Source: Hysterangium stoloniferum (Eukaryota > Basidiomycota > Agaricomycetes > Hysterangiales > Hysterangiaceae). Taken from it: a DNA stretch of 64,000 nucleotides. The translations under genes were made by a program, and so were the position numbers. A model generated the notes under the pieces. It saw only the letters and a program-made list of their open reading frames with translations, was not told where the DNA came from and did not search any database. The stretch spans positions 930,001 to 994,000 of the forward strand of contig WHVD01000003.1 of the NCBI GenBank assembly GCA_015178975.1, in the 5' to 3' direction. Below, one piece after another: positions 32,677-43,956 of this stretch; position 1 is the stretch's first letter; the number at the start of each line of letters is the position of its first letter.

Positions 32677-35043
32677 CGCATGGGGGCAGTCGATCTTGAA
32701 ATGCTCTAAGCTCCCACAAATCCAACACTCCTTCGGAGGCTTGGTGATGCTTTTCTTGTCACTTCGTTTGAAAAAGAACTTGCCGTGTTTCTTACCCTGC
32801 TTAGCGTTCGATCTCCTAGGGACGGTTTTATCCTCGAGTTCGCTGAGGAGGACGTGGCCTCGATTAGTGGAGTCGATTTTTCCAGAGTGCTCCTCCTCAT
32901 GCCAGGGATCCGACTCGTCTTGCTCGGCGATCATGACTCTGGGTTTCTGAAACCGATAACGTTCTCAATGTGTTTGAACCCAAGCGTTGATCAGAGCCTC
33001 TTGTAAATTGTTCGCATAAGTCTGTAGGCTCATGATGTCGTCGATAGGTTGTCCCTGTAGAAGATAAAGCCATTCCGTGGGCAGTGTCAGGACAAGTCTG
33101 TGCATTTCGTCCTTCCGGTTTTGGTGGAACCCATACAAGAATCGATAGAGCTTGACCCTTCGCTGAATGTAATGAACGGGTGTCTCATGATTGTGACCGG
33201 CCTGTCAAAATTTCATGGCTTCCCATTCTAGAGCCAAGGATTCGCGCCAACGAGTTCCAAGGAATCCTTCTACGATGCCCCAAAGAAAAGATCCGTGAGA
33301 TCGACTAAATTCAGTGCGATGTTCACGGTCTAGGGTGCTCCACCAGATCTTAGCACCACCGGTGAGTCGTCTTGGCAGAGCGACTCCCAACAATGTACTC
33401 ATGGAGTCAGAGATCTCTGAGAGGCTCATAATATCCATGATGTAATCCAACGCCTTGGATTGAGTCCCATCGTATTCGGGAAGATCTGACCATTTGATCT
33501 TGATGTCGTTGGTGTTAAGAGCGATCCTTTTATCCTTAGGTAAGTCATCGATAGGCGCACTGGCTCGAGGTTGCATCAGAGTTCGAAAGGGAGAGCTAGG
33601 TACTCTACCGTGATGCCCCCCACGTCCCGAATTCCCTCCATAGCTTGAGGTACTAGAACTCCCAGATGAATTACTAGGAGGTCCTCCTGATGGCAGAAAA
33701 GGGTTGGAGGAGATCGGCAGGGAATGGCGAGGATCGACTGGATTCAGCGATCCTCGACCAGCAACCTGACCAGCTATACCCTCGGTGAATGCAGTGGAGA
33801 AAGACGGTTGACCCCTGTTGGTGACTGATCGATTTCTAGTCGTAGTTGGTTCATCACCCATGTTCGTATTGCCAGGGATTCGTTCGAACACGATGCGAGA
33901 GCGGTGAATTTCCTGATGGGGGGTAGGGCTAGGTTCCGTCGCGATCCCTCTCTCAATTTCGACCGTATTCAAAGGTCAACGAGGCTGAGGCTGATAGAGG
34001 GGGATGCATATTTCCATTCCTTTTTCCTGAAGACGTTCCACAACCTGCATCCTCATGTCAGACGGGAAGTCTTGCAAAATAATGGGACGATTGAGCGAAT
34101 GAAGGAAACGAGTGTCGGGAGAGCCATTCAGGGTACGAACAAATGAGCTGGTTGTGGAGATGGGCGAATTGGGTACCTGGATGGAATCACCATAAGGGTA
34201 AAGCACTTCCAAAACCATCTTATCGAGTCTTCTCTGATTTCGCCTTAACTGACCCCTTAAGGTAAAATACGCAAACGAAGAGTTCCGACTAATCCCGTTA
34301 AGAGACTCCTCCAGCATCTGAATGTATATATACTGGTAGTCGACTTTAGGGATGATGTGATCCCCACCGAGTAGGATGTGAAGGATTTGTAACGCATCAT
34401 CGTGCGTGCGGAGCGCTTCGAGGAATGAAGAGAACACCTCTTGTTTAAGAACCGTCCTCCCTCCTTCCATAACAGAAGTAACTTCACTCGACCATTCGGG
34501 AATCAAGCGAGTCAAGTCCTCAAGGGTTCCAGGTCGTAAGAATAGATCCTGTGCCGATAAAATAGCCTGATAATGACCTAACCAGACTGCTACAGTCACT
34601 GGTAAGAGGGGGTAGTCCGTATTGTACTCCTCCACAAAGGGAGTAACCTGATCCGCGGAAATTCAATCGGCATAGTACACATCCCATTGTAAGTTGATGG
34701 GCTGGGCGTAAATCATATGACCCCTAAAGAATTGCTTAAGGATGACCTGTTTAGGCGGGAATGAGAGAACGGGTTCAGAAGCACGGGTAATTTCAACCTT
34801 ACCTCCGGGGACGTTCAACTGCTCAGTTGACGGATGTTCTTCTCGTGGACTTGGAGGGGCATCTGTTGACGGTCCAGCTACTGCTTCGATGGGACTTCCG
34901 GGAGGAGCTGGTTTTTGAAAGGTCAACGAAGACTTCCTCATGGTGACGTTACGGGGTGGTTCCAGACTTGCAGGTCTTTGACGAGGTTTTGAACTACTCG
35001 GGGTCACAGAGGATCTCGGTGTTTGGTTCTTGCCAGTGGTCAT
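32677..35043 (-). pseudogene. E2 gag with CCHC knuckle, nearly complete
   Basis: ATG 35041-35043 (MTTGKNQTPRSS), then open blocks 35043-34663, 34635-33976, 33972-33205 and 32934-32677. The capsid core includes SFPPKQVILKQFFRGHMIYAQP and LLGGDHIIPKVDY. A basic Ser/Gly-rich linker with RGGHHGR follows. The knuckle CWICGSLEHFKIDC lies at about 32680-32735, cut by the 30063-32671 LTR just after PHAG. TGA at 34663-34665 and 33205-33207 occupy the same codons as in E1. E2 gag retains several arginines that E1 lost to TGA, so E2 is the better guide to the family. Confidence 0.9.
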
Positions 35044-35101
35044 TTACGTGCTTAGAATTTGATAGTTGAAATAAATGTTTTTCTTCATAGGGAAAGAGCG
35101 G

Positions 35102-35119
35102 TCTGGCTCGGATCACCAC
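35102..35119 (-). other. Putative primer-binding site of E2
   Basis: Minus strand gtggtgatccgagccag immediately inside the 5' LTR; nearly identical to the sites of E1 and G1n. Confidence 0.55.
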
Positions 35120-35746
35120 TGTGAAGAGTAGTGGAAGTTCTAACCATTCGATATACGAAGAATATCGACCATTTAGGTATGACACTAAGATGTATTGACT
35201 GTCGAAGTCTAATACAGAATGAATGCGTATTGACTACTCAGTTCAATACGGTAGAAGGAAGTAGCTATCTAGAATAAGGTAGAGAGCTAAAACGAATAAG
35301 TAGAATCAACTGTCTAGTGTGATTCTGAACGACTGCTCGAGAGTAGAGTAGAGTACTAGAGGGTCAAATAATAGAATAGCGTGGATGTGGTCCACGCGAG
35401 TAGCAATAAGGATTGAGTTTCGACTGGTACAGTTCGAAGCTCTGATAGAGTATATAGCTAAAGCCCGTCTATGACGGTCGAGACGATGCACCAATCACAA
35501 CTTACAGGACACTAATGGGTGTCTGGGTAAGTCATGGTTGCGGTGTAAAAAGTGTCTGAGTTCTAAACTACGGGTGCTAGAATACATAAGTCTGCGCGTG
35601 CGCCCATAAGAGTCGATGTACCACATACATAGGTCGTCGAACTAATTATAGATATAATAAAAGAGAGAAAATAGAAATAATAAAGGAGATATAGTAAGAG
35701 CTCATCCGACTATATTTCCTGAGTGTATTTCGCCATACCTCTCACA
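35120..35746 (-). mobile_element. 5' LTR of E2
   Basis: 627 bp, TGTGAAGAGTAG to CCTCTCACA on +, followed by TSD CCATG (35747-35751) and then the remainder of the E1 reverse transcriptase. Confidence 0.95.
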
Positions 35747-35751
35747 CCATG

Positions 35752-36264
35752 CCAGTCTGAAATCATGCAAGTGCTTTCAGGATCCAACATCCTATCTTCC
35801 TTTGACACATTAGCCGGCTTTACCCAACTTGAAATGTTAGAAGAAGATAAACTGAAGACCACTTTCAGATCCCATTGAGGACTGTGGCAATTCAGGAGAA
35901 TGCCCTTTGGACTTCGTAATGGACCCTCTATATTCCAGAGAGTTATACAAACTGTACTTGCACCTTACTTATGGATATTCTGCCTAGTTTATATTGACGA
36001 CATTGTGATCTTCTCTAAGACATGGGACAATCATTTAGAGCATCTAGACCAGGTTCTACAAGCCATAATTGCAGTGGGAATCACTCTCTCGCCCAAAAAA
36101 TGCTACGTTGGGTATAACTCAATTCTATTACTAGGACATAAGGTGTCTAGACTCAGTTTTTCAACCCATCAAGAAAGGGTCACTGCCATACTGGAACTAG
36201 CTACACCTTCCAAGATAGCAGATCTTCAATGCTTCCTCAGGATGGTTCTGTACTTCTCAGCTTG
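35752..36264 (+). pseudogene. E1 reverse transcriptase, continuation
   Basis: This picks up where 19725 stopped. A 132-codon frame from 35900 (MPFGLRNGPSIFQRVIQTVL) contains intact YIDD at 35990-36001 followed by IVIFSKTW, and runs to LQCFLRMVLYFSA. There it meets the Tc1-like sequence at 36265. The stop after FRSH (35877-35879, TGA) replaces a Trp or Arg codon. The thumb and the first half of RNase H present in E2 (25120-25500) are missing from E1. Confidence 0.9.
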
Positions 36265-36582
36265 CAGTGAGGGACAAAACCCTTCCAATGATTTTTAGTT
36301 GTGCAAAGATTCTTGAATAACTCAAGAACTACTGTAGATACAGACCTGAAATTTGGAGGTTGGTTAGGTCTATATGTTATCTATATGCCCTTAAAATATT
36401 ATGACATAAGCATTAGTATTTCCCACACTATAAATAAAACACTAATAGAATCACATTGGAAGGGTTTTGTCCCTGGTATAAAAATATATAAATTAAACAA
36501 TCTAGTACTTGGTATAGCCTCCCTTGGCCCTCAAAACAGCCTCAACCATTCTAGGCATATTCTTCGACAATATCTTCGACTT
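36265..36582 (-). mobile_element. Tc1/mariner remnant with inverted end repeats
   Basis: The left end CAGTGAGGGACAAAACCC is mirrored by gggttttgtccctg at 36462-36475, about 20 bp of inverted match around 210 bp apart. Immediately beyond, on minus (36582 down to about 36512), is the C-terminus of a Tc1-type transposase reading MPRMVEAVLRAKGGYTKY, a well-known ending in that family. The rest of the transposase is gone, replaced by a G3-type LTR piece. Confidence 0.75.
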
Positions 36583-36913
36583 GTCTCAGGTTGATGTCAT
36601 TGATGATTTCACTTTGATATCATATTATCATCATAGGTAAATGATATATAGTATATAAGGGCAATGATAGGAACGAAGGAAGTCAGTCAGAAAACCTGTA
36701 TTATATTATATTATTACTGTATTACATAATCGTCGAACTTTTCCGAGTCCTTCTTTGACTTATTTATTCGTGAGCCACTGTGTCCTATCTTTGCCTCATG
36801 CTTTATCAACAGGACGAATTAATACTTCGTCGAATGAGGCATCTTTATTTGATATTGTTGAATATTCTTCAATTGTTTATTCGACTTTATTGAGTAAAAT
36901 TCAATTCGTGACA
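36583..36913 (+). mobile_element. Truncated G3-family LTR
   Basis: The order of landmarks (gatgtcattgatgatttca, a tataagg-like box, gaaggaagtcagtcagaaa, ttcgtcgaatgaggc, attcaattcgtgaca) matches the G3 LTR assembled from 52649-52876 plus 61038-61238. The 5' part is missing. E1 pol resumes at 36914. The composite replaced roughly 480 bp of E1 pol relative to E2. Confidence 0.75.
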
Positions 36914-38980
36914 TCACTGTCGAGCATGTCATTGCCTATTGGAGCCGCATGCTCAAGAAAGCAGAATGTAATTACTCAGCCACAGAGCAAGAAGTGTTAG
37001 CTGCTAAAGAGGGACTAGTCCATTTCCAGCCCTTTATCAAGGGAGAACATATCCTTCTGATCACTGACCATGCGGTGTTACAATGGGCCAGATCTTACAA
37101 GAATACCAATCATCAACTGGCCACATGGGGGCTGCATACCCCGGTCTGGAAATCTTACATCGAGTGGGATGGATACACAGCAATGTTGACCCACTGTCTA
37201 GACTTCCTCGAGTACCTGACTATGCTAGTCCCGTGAGAGACGACCTCTTACCAATTGTAGCGGATTCTCACAACCGGAATGACAATGAGACATTATGGGA
37301 GAACAAACCAGTGGAAAAGGCCATTTTTCTCACTCACCATGAGTTAGTTGAACCAGTTGGAACGATGGAAGAGGTCTCCCAAACAAAATGGGATTTGCAC
37401 AACCTCCCCAGAAACAATGAAATTGATGAGGCAAACTTTACTCTCTCGAACCCCCAATTGCTTATAGAAATCGATGAGAATTATGTTAAGGAACTTCGCA
37501 ATGGATATCAGAAAGATCCCACCTTCAGAAATCATTACACCGCCGATCCCATTTCCCCAAATATGGTAACTACCCCCTTGCACTATTTCATCAGCAAGAA
37601 TAAGCTATTATTCTTTTGAGATTCGGACTGGAAAAGTCAAATCTGCGTACCTAGCAGCATGACATCAACCATACTCAAATTGATACATGACAACCCCTTC
37701 GAAGGAGCTCATGCGGGCGGTCACAGACTTTTCAGCTGATGAAGGACTGGTTTTTCTGGCCAAGGATGTTGCAGGACTGTGTGGTGTATGCTCGCAGCTG
37801 TGACATATGCCAGAAAACTAAGGTTGATCATTCTGCTTGACAGGGAGCTCTTCGACCTGCGGATGTACCCTTAAGGCCATTTGAGGTTGTCTCAATGGAC
37901 CTGATTACCGGATTGCCTTTTTCTGCAGAGGGTGCTTACTCAGCCATCTTTGTCGCTGTGGATAAACTCATGCATTTTTTAATTTGTGAGCCCACAACTT
38001 CAGATCTATCCGCAGAAGGATTTGCACGAATCTTTGTGAATAAAGTAGCTGCTCCTTTTGGTCTACCCTCAAGGATAATCTGTGATTGAGACAAGAGATG
38101 GACCTGTAGGTTCTGGAGAGAGGTCTGCAAGGTATACGGAAGCGCCCTCGTGGTATCCTCGTCTCATCATCCTCAAACTGACGGTCAAACGGAGAACACC
38201 AATGCCATCATTGAGAAAATGCTCAGAGCGTACTGTGCTTCTTTGAAAGAGGAATGGTCTAAATGGACTCAGGTGGTGGCTCATACCTACAATTCGATGG
38301 TTCAGAGTTCAACAAGTTACGCACTGGCCTTTTTGCTGATGGGATACCTACTGAGAGGAATGTCTCGCTGCCTAGGAGGGGACGACCCTGTGGTTCCCAG
38401 GGAATTGTTGGATAGCCCTTTAGCCAACCAATGGATCTTAGAATTGGAAAACCATCGACAGGTGGCACGGGATTTGATTGCATGAGCACAAGGAATGCAA
38501 GCTCACAGCTACAATAAGAAAAGGAGATCAGTGGAAGATATCTCAGAAGGAGATTATGTTCTAATCAATCCCCATTCCCTCGAGCTTGTCAAAGCCAAAG
38601 GACCTGGGAGGAAACTTATACAAAGACAGATAGGGCCGTTTGAAGTCTTAAAGAAGATCAATCCTCAAGTCTTTCGACTCTGCATTCCCTCAGAATATCA
38701 ACTACACCCAGTGATCAACCAAGACCATCTTAAAAAGTACCATCTCTCGCCCAAGGAATTCGGATCAAGGGAGCTACTCGAGAATCCTCGGGAACTAGAC
38801 TGTAACGACAAGGAGTATGAAGTAGAAGCTATAGTAGGACACAAAAAGCATTGAAATTGACTCCTTTTCCAAGTTCGATGGAAAGGATATGGACCGGAAG
38901 AGGACACCTGGTTAAACGGCAATGACCTTCGTAATGCCCCCGCTCTTCTCAGAGCTTACAAAACTATTTATCTAATCTAA
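36914..38980 (+). pseudogene. E1 RNase H (part), integrase and chromodomain, broken
   Basis: It begins VEHVIAYWSRMLKKAECNYSATEQ (RNase H interior), then ITDHAVLQWARSYKNTN. The integrase zinc finger region has a frame break near 37735. The core shows MDLITGLPFSAEG, an Asp region where CGA has become TGA (near 38086), and HPQTDGQTENTNAIIEKML. The chromodomain reads YEVEAIVGHKKH, then a TGA near 38852, then FQVRWKGYGPEEDTWLNGNDL, ending at 38980. Stops are mostly CGA-to-TGA changes where E2 keeps Arg. Confidence 0.9.
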
Positions 38981-39173
38981 TGATCATTTCACCTTTTCAT
39001 GATGACGACGCTGTTTATTTACTTCAACTCTACTCCTCACTATTCATCCCCCTCAGCCTTTCACCTCAATAACTGAGTGGAGCTTGAAATTAATATAAAA
39101 TATGTTAATCCACTAAAGAAAATTTTATCCCCCTATCTCTTCCCTCCATGTAAACCTCTCAAATCAGTACACT

Positions 39174-41691
39174 ATGTCGCAGAAACAACAACCCAAACCC
39201 AACTTCCCCAACTTCAAAAGAATACCACGACTCCAACCTATTAATACTTCTACCACGTCGTCTCGTACTGAAAATGTTGAGCACTGTACGGGTAATTCTG
39301 GGATGCCATCATTGATGCACTCCACCTCGCAGGACAACATGGCAGGAACCTCCACCAACTCGGGGAGTGGAACTGCTTTCACTCCATATACTCCTCCCCC
39401 CAGACCCCGACTTCCCAACTTCAAAAGGATACCTCGACCCCTAACAATGGTTCCTCCTTCCCCACCACCTCGAACAGAAATTGTCAAGTGCCTGGGGGAA
39501 GCCTCTTTGTCCACATACCCTACACAGATGGACCCCATTCCAGAAGCTGTGCCCCTGTCCTCTGGTACTTGGGGGGCTCCCTCGGGAACATGGAACAAAA
39601 CCCCCCCACCCCCTCATAGTATCTTCCCTTTCACCGAGGAGGAGATCAGGAAAAAATGGCAGTCTGAGGCTTTCTCCGTGCAGGTTCAGGAGGAATTAAA
39701 AACGCTCAAGAGGAAGAGGAGGGAGGAGTACTTAGAAGGACAGCGAAAGATGGGTGCTAGGGATCATATCCCCTCAAAGCGGACATGGCAGGAATGGAGG
39801 AGAATGGAAGGAAACAACAACCCTTCAACCATCGCTCCCCCTCTGGGCCATAAATGGATGGATTTCGCTGAGACGGATTGCAGCGATGGGGGCATACCAT
39901 GTGTTCAGAGTGTAGGACAGAAAAGCAGGAAAGGAAAAGACGGGGTCACCTTCTATGATTGGGACAAGGTACAGAGGATCAAACTACAAAGCATTGCATT
40001 GCGACATGGGGACGGAGTTGCACTACCTCCCAGACCTCCTTCCCAATGTGGGCTTCAGGAATGAACCTACCAGATGGGGCCCATCGATTTCTCATCTGAT
40101 TCGGAGGATGACTGATCACGCTACCCTGCCTATGACGGCAAGTACCTCGGCGCTGATTGCCACAAAGGGTTTTTACTTCCTGACAACATTCACTTCTTCA
40201 CGAGTAACCCTAATCAATGATGAAAACTGCCGACTTCCATCAGAGTTTGGAGGGGGTATCATCCACCCGACCCTGCAATGCCATCCAGCTCCACTCACCT
40301 CTCTCCACCTCTGTCTGTTTCTTCCGCACCCCCACTGCAGCGCTTTACACCCTTTTCAGAGCTGCCAGGAGGCAGTGAACCATCCACCAACCCGCCTTCT
40401 CTTCCCCCCATACCGTTGCCCCTCCCCCCCACAGGACCTTCCCTCATACCACTGCCCTCACCCACACCCAAGCCCTCTCTGGCACCGCGGCCAACCCCAC
40501 CCCCTCACACATCACCTGACCCCCTTGTCGCCACCTGCTCTACCCGGCACCATTGTTCCCTGCAGTGTCGGACACTTCCTTGTTCCCCTGCCAGCACAGA
40601 GTCCACCACCCATCTCTCCCTGCTCACCTTGCATTTCCCTGGGGAGCCCCATTCATCAACCCAATATTACATTGATGGATGTCGATCTCCCTGTCCAGGA
40701 AGTCCTTGCAGTGCCTCCCTCAGTCATGGAGGGAGTCCTCCAGGTGCCTCCCTCAGTCATGGATGTCTTTGAGGAATCCCCCCCTGCCACAGAGGTCTTC
40801 AAGGACCCTCCCCCAGCTATGGAAGTCTTCGAGGAGCCTTCTCCCTTAAGCGAAAAGGCGAAGGGGAAGTGGAAAGCTGATGTTCAGGCTGATGAGCCCC
40901 TTGCCATTGACCCTTTCCCAGCTGACCCCATTTGCAGCCCCCTGCTACAGCCACCCTCTCCCCCTCACTCTCAGGACATGGCTGACTTGGCTCATTTATT
41001 ACAGACAGGTTGGATGTGTGTGTCCATTAACTACCCCTCCGACATTTTCACTGTGGGATGTACATTAACACAACTGGGGCCAACTTTGCAGCACCCCCTT
41101 CTTAAAGGGCATATCCAAGGGTATAGCGGGTCTCTCACGCTATCGGACCACATGAGTACATTTTACTTATGCATCAACGACCCTAAGGAACAGCTGCATT
41201 TAGTGGAGGATATTGAACGGGTTGAGCTCTCCATGTTTCAGTCCCTGCTTGTTGACTCCTCTTGTGTCCTTCCTGAGCATGCACCGATCCACTCGGCTGT
41301 GGACCTAGTCGACCTGTTGGAGCATCTGTTGTCGGATTCTGACACCTCAGGAGGACTTCCCTCTGGCAGAGACGTGAGCTGTGCACCTCTTCTCACTCCT
41401 GCCCTGCCATCACTACACCCCCGGCCTCCTCTCATTGCCTGCATTACAGACGCCTCTGCTGATCGCATTCGTGCCATCATTCGAATGCACCAGAAGGCCT
41501 ACAGTCATTGGGTCTCTTCAATCCAGAAACTGGATGAGTTGACATCCGCCAATGATGTTTTGAAGCGGGAAGACATTGCCCTTTCCTTTCGTGCCAAGCG
41601 TCTCACCTGGGGAAATGCTATCCTGCACCTCAGAGGTTCATCGCAGGACACATGGGGAGGAGTTCCAAGCGTCCTTCAACACCTTCTTTGA
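39174..41691 (+). pseudogene. E1 accessory ORF between pol and 3' LTR
   Basis: ATG 39174 (MSQKQQPKPNFPNFKRIP), open for 296 codons to a TGA at 40062-40064 where E2 has TGG. After that the E2-like reading continues in pieces, and a second open frame (39955-41691) carries the C-terminal part ending RGSSQDTWGGVPSVLQHLL, 25 bp before the LTR. Domain layout is as in E2: duplicated PNFKRIPR motif, a Lys/Arg/Glu-rich helix near residues 165-200, Pro-rich centre, conserved C-terminal block. No membrane segment. A stable third gene of a chromovirus with unknown role; candidates are a particle or regulatory protein. Confidence 0.75.
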
Positions 41692-41716
41692 CATAGCTCT
41701 TCAACCTGGGGGGCGC

Positions 41717-42355
41717 TGTGAGAGGTATGGCGAAATATACTCAGGAAATATAGTCTGGATGAGCTCATACTATATTTCCATTATTATTTCTACTTTCTCT
41801 CTATTTTATTATACACTTATAATTAGTTCGACGACCTACATATGTATGCGGTACATCAACTCTTGTGGGTGCATACATGCCAGACTTATGTATTCTAATG
41901 CCTGTAGTTAGAACTCAGACACTTTTTACCCTGCAACCACGACTTACCCAGACACCAGTTAGTGTCCTGTAAGCTGTGATTGGGGTATCATCTCGACCGT
42001 CACAGACGGGCTTTAACTATCTATGCAATCAGAGTTTCAAACTGTACCAGTCAAAACTCCATCTATATCTCAATCCACATGGACTACATCTGCGCTACTC
42101 TGCTATTTGACTCTCTCGTTACTCTCTTCTACACTCGAGCAGTCATTCAGAATCGTACTTAATAGTCAATTCTCCTTATTCGTTTTAGCTCTCTATTCTA
42201 CTTTAGATAGCTACTTCACTCAACCGTATTGAACTAAGTAGTCAATACGTGTTCGGTCTGTATTAGACTTAGATAGTCAATACATCTTCGTGTCATACCT
42301 AAACAGTCAATATTCTTTGTATATAGAACAGTTAGAACTTCCACCACTCTTCACA
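41717..42355 (+). mobile_element. 3' LTR of E1
   Basis: 639 bp from TGTGAGAGGTATGG to CTCTTCACA. It is preceded by the polypurine tract ctgggggg and followed by TSD ACCAG (42356-42360). Confidence 0.95.
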
Positions 42356-42360
42356 ACCAG

Positions 42361-42593
42361 TGATCATGCACCCAACAACCAGCATATTGGATGCCTGACA
42401 CTTTGCCAACCACCAGTATTCTAGTCCTCTTGATAGTTTTCATATACTACTGGACACCTGATACCCCTGGACTCATTTCCATTACTCCTCATTACCCCAT
42501 GTCTCTTCTTAGTTTTCTCTGTTTTTGAACCTCCAACCTTTTCATTTTTTTTACACTAACATTGAAGTCTTGATGAGTTACAATTAATCTTTT
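42361..42593. other. Element H remnant without recognisable gene
   Basis: The text continues element H after E1. Short frames only; nothing assignable. Confidence 0.4.
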
Positions 42594-43409
42594 CTAATCT
42601 AGAGTATTAATTTGAGGCATCTCTTGCTCCTCCTCACCTCTGGACCTACTCCTACTCCTTCTCTCAGCCACTAGACTAGTCCCAGGCCAATTTATAACAC
42701 CAAAAATACTCTGACCCCCTTCAAATGCCTCCACCAGCACCCCCATTCCCTGCCTACTCTCTACATGGACCACCACTCCTCTGACTGATGACAGGAATAT
42801 GCCACTGTTTCTAGTGCACCTAAAATCCCCTTCAAGGTCTCCCCAATCTCTTTCAGAGGCTCCACCACTGCCTCCAGCAATGCTGTTGCAAAGGTGCAAC
42901 CTTTCTTGCTCCTATTGCACTGAGCACAGGCCCTATTGAAGCCCATAGGAGTGCATTGGATGCCTGCTGCTGTGCATCTCACATATGATAGACCCCCCAA
43001 AGCTGGAACCCTCCTGTAGTCATGTCAATATCAAAAATAAAATAAAATAATAATAAAAGACTCATCATCTGGGACTTCTGGCCCCCCTGAGCTAATCCTC
43101 ATCATTGTCCATGTGCTTCCTTTTCATCTTCTTTTCCACAGTCAGCAAGGACAAAACCAAAAGAAAAAGACACACCTTGGATGGCCCCACCACCTTACCT
43201 TTCCCCTTCACCTTGCCCTTCATATCATTGGCAGCCTTCCTCTTCACTGTCAACACTGCCCAATGACCCCCCTCTTCCTTTTGCTTCTTCTTGGTGGCCT
43301 CCCATTTGAATTGTACTTGTTGTCACTCTTCAGTCTCTTGTAGCTGTCAATGAAGCTTTTCAACATCATTCTCATCACTGAGGCTTGGTAGGAAAAGAGG
43401 TGGAGCCAT
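42594..43409 (-). pseudogene. Antisense Cys-cluster gene of element H
   Basis: It lies on the opposite strand from H gag and next to the far LTR, as in G2 (53626-54768). From ATG 43407-43409 it reads MAPPLFLPSLSDEND, then a Lys/Glu-rich stretch with stops, then a GPSK end at a gt...ag intron, matching exon 2 of the G2 gene (GPSPK). The last exon holds YVRCTAAGIQCTPMG followed by ACAQCNRSKKGC: cysteines spaced x6, x8, x2, x6, with Tyr at the place of the first Cys (TGT to TAT). An amphipathic region (LKEIGETLKGILGALETV) and an acidic Arg/Ser-rich tail follow after a frameshift near 42780. Confidence 0.6.
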
Positions 43410-43956
43410 TGGGAGCAAAGACAAGAGGCAATGAATTTATGTTGAATTTATTTGAATTTTTATATTCCACTAGCACCTGTTTTGACTAACAGGCCATAGA
43501 TGTGAATATTTCAAACAAGTGAGTACAGAAGTCATGCCAACATCATTTTCTAGAAAGGTCTCAAAGGGTCTCAACCTAATGGGGGGAATACTGTTCAGAT
43601 CTCCATAATTTCAGACTGTTACAACCCATGTTTTTGGTAAACTGTCAGGCCCAATCAGACTTCATGCAAACACCATTTGTCTCAATTTGTGCAAAACCGT
43701 CAGCATTCCAAATAACCCCATTAGGCAATTTCTTTGTTCCCGATTTGTGTTTTCATCTGTCCTTGTCCTGATCAGTAATCCTGCCTTTCTGTCCCCATAA
43801 CCATTTCTGTCTACATCCAGATTTATAATGCTCCATCAACTGGTCCTCATTTGTGTCACTCTCTATTTTGTCCCATCTTTTCCATTAGTACTTCTCTTTG
43901 TTCTGTTTTCATTCACCTAAGCACTGTTTCTCCATATATAAGCTGTTCTTGTATCG
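43410..43956. other. Decayed 3' region of element H
   Basis: A ggggggaatac tract at 43581-43591 is followed by tgttcagatc, a candidate polypurine tract and LTR start for H. No gene is seen. Confidence 0.35.

Larger units (their letters stand above)
19726..35746 (-). mobile_element. E2: G1-family chromovirus nested in E1, TSD CCATG
   Basis: LTRs 19726-20352 and 35120-35746 (627 bp each) are flanked by CCATG at 19721-19725 and 35747-35751. The reading direction is minus. Its own gag and pol are interrupted by giant LTRs 26152-28107 and 30063-32671. The two E2 LTRs differ at about two dozen sites, almost all CpG against TpG or CpA. It is the same family as its host E1 in opposite orientation. 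Confidence 0.95.
13721..42355 (+). mobile_element. E1: G1-family chromovirus (Ty3/gypsy), interrupted by four insertions
   Basis: LTRs 13721-14355 and 41717-42355 are flanked by ACCAG at 13716-13720 and 42356-42360. Order on + is LTR, primer site, gag with CCHC, protease, reverse transcriptase, RNase H, integrase, chromodomain, accessory ORF, polypurine tract, LTR. Insertions sit at 14998-15241, 16073-16702, 19726-35746 and 36265-36913. Many CGA/CAG/TGG codons have become stops. Confidence 0.95.

Noticed and set aside
41717-42355. Possible bacterial-type or viral env gene near the 3' LTR of E1
   Set aside because: The accessory ORF upstream lacks signal peptide, cleavage site and membrane anchor, so calling it env is not supported.
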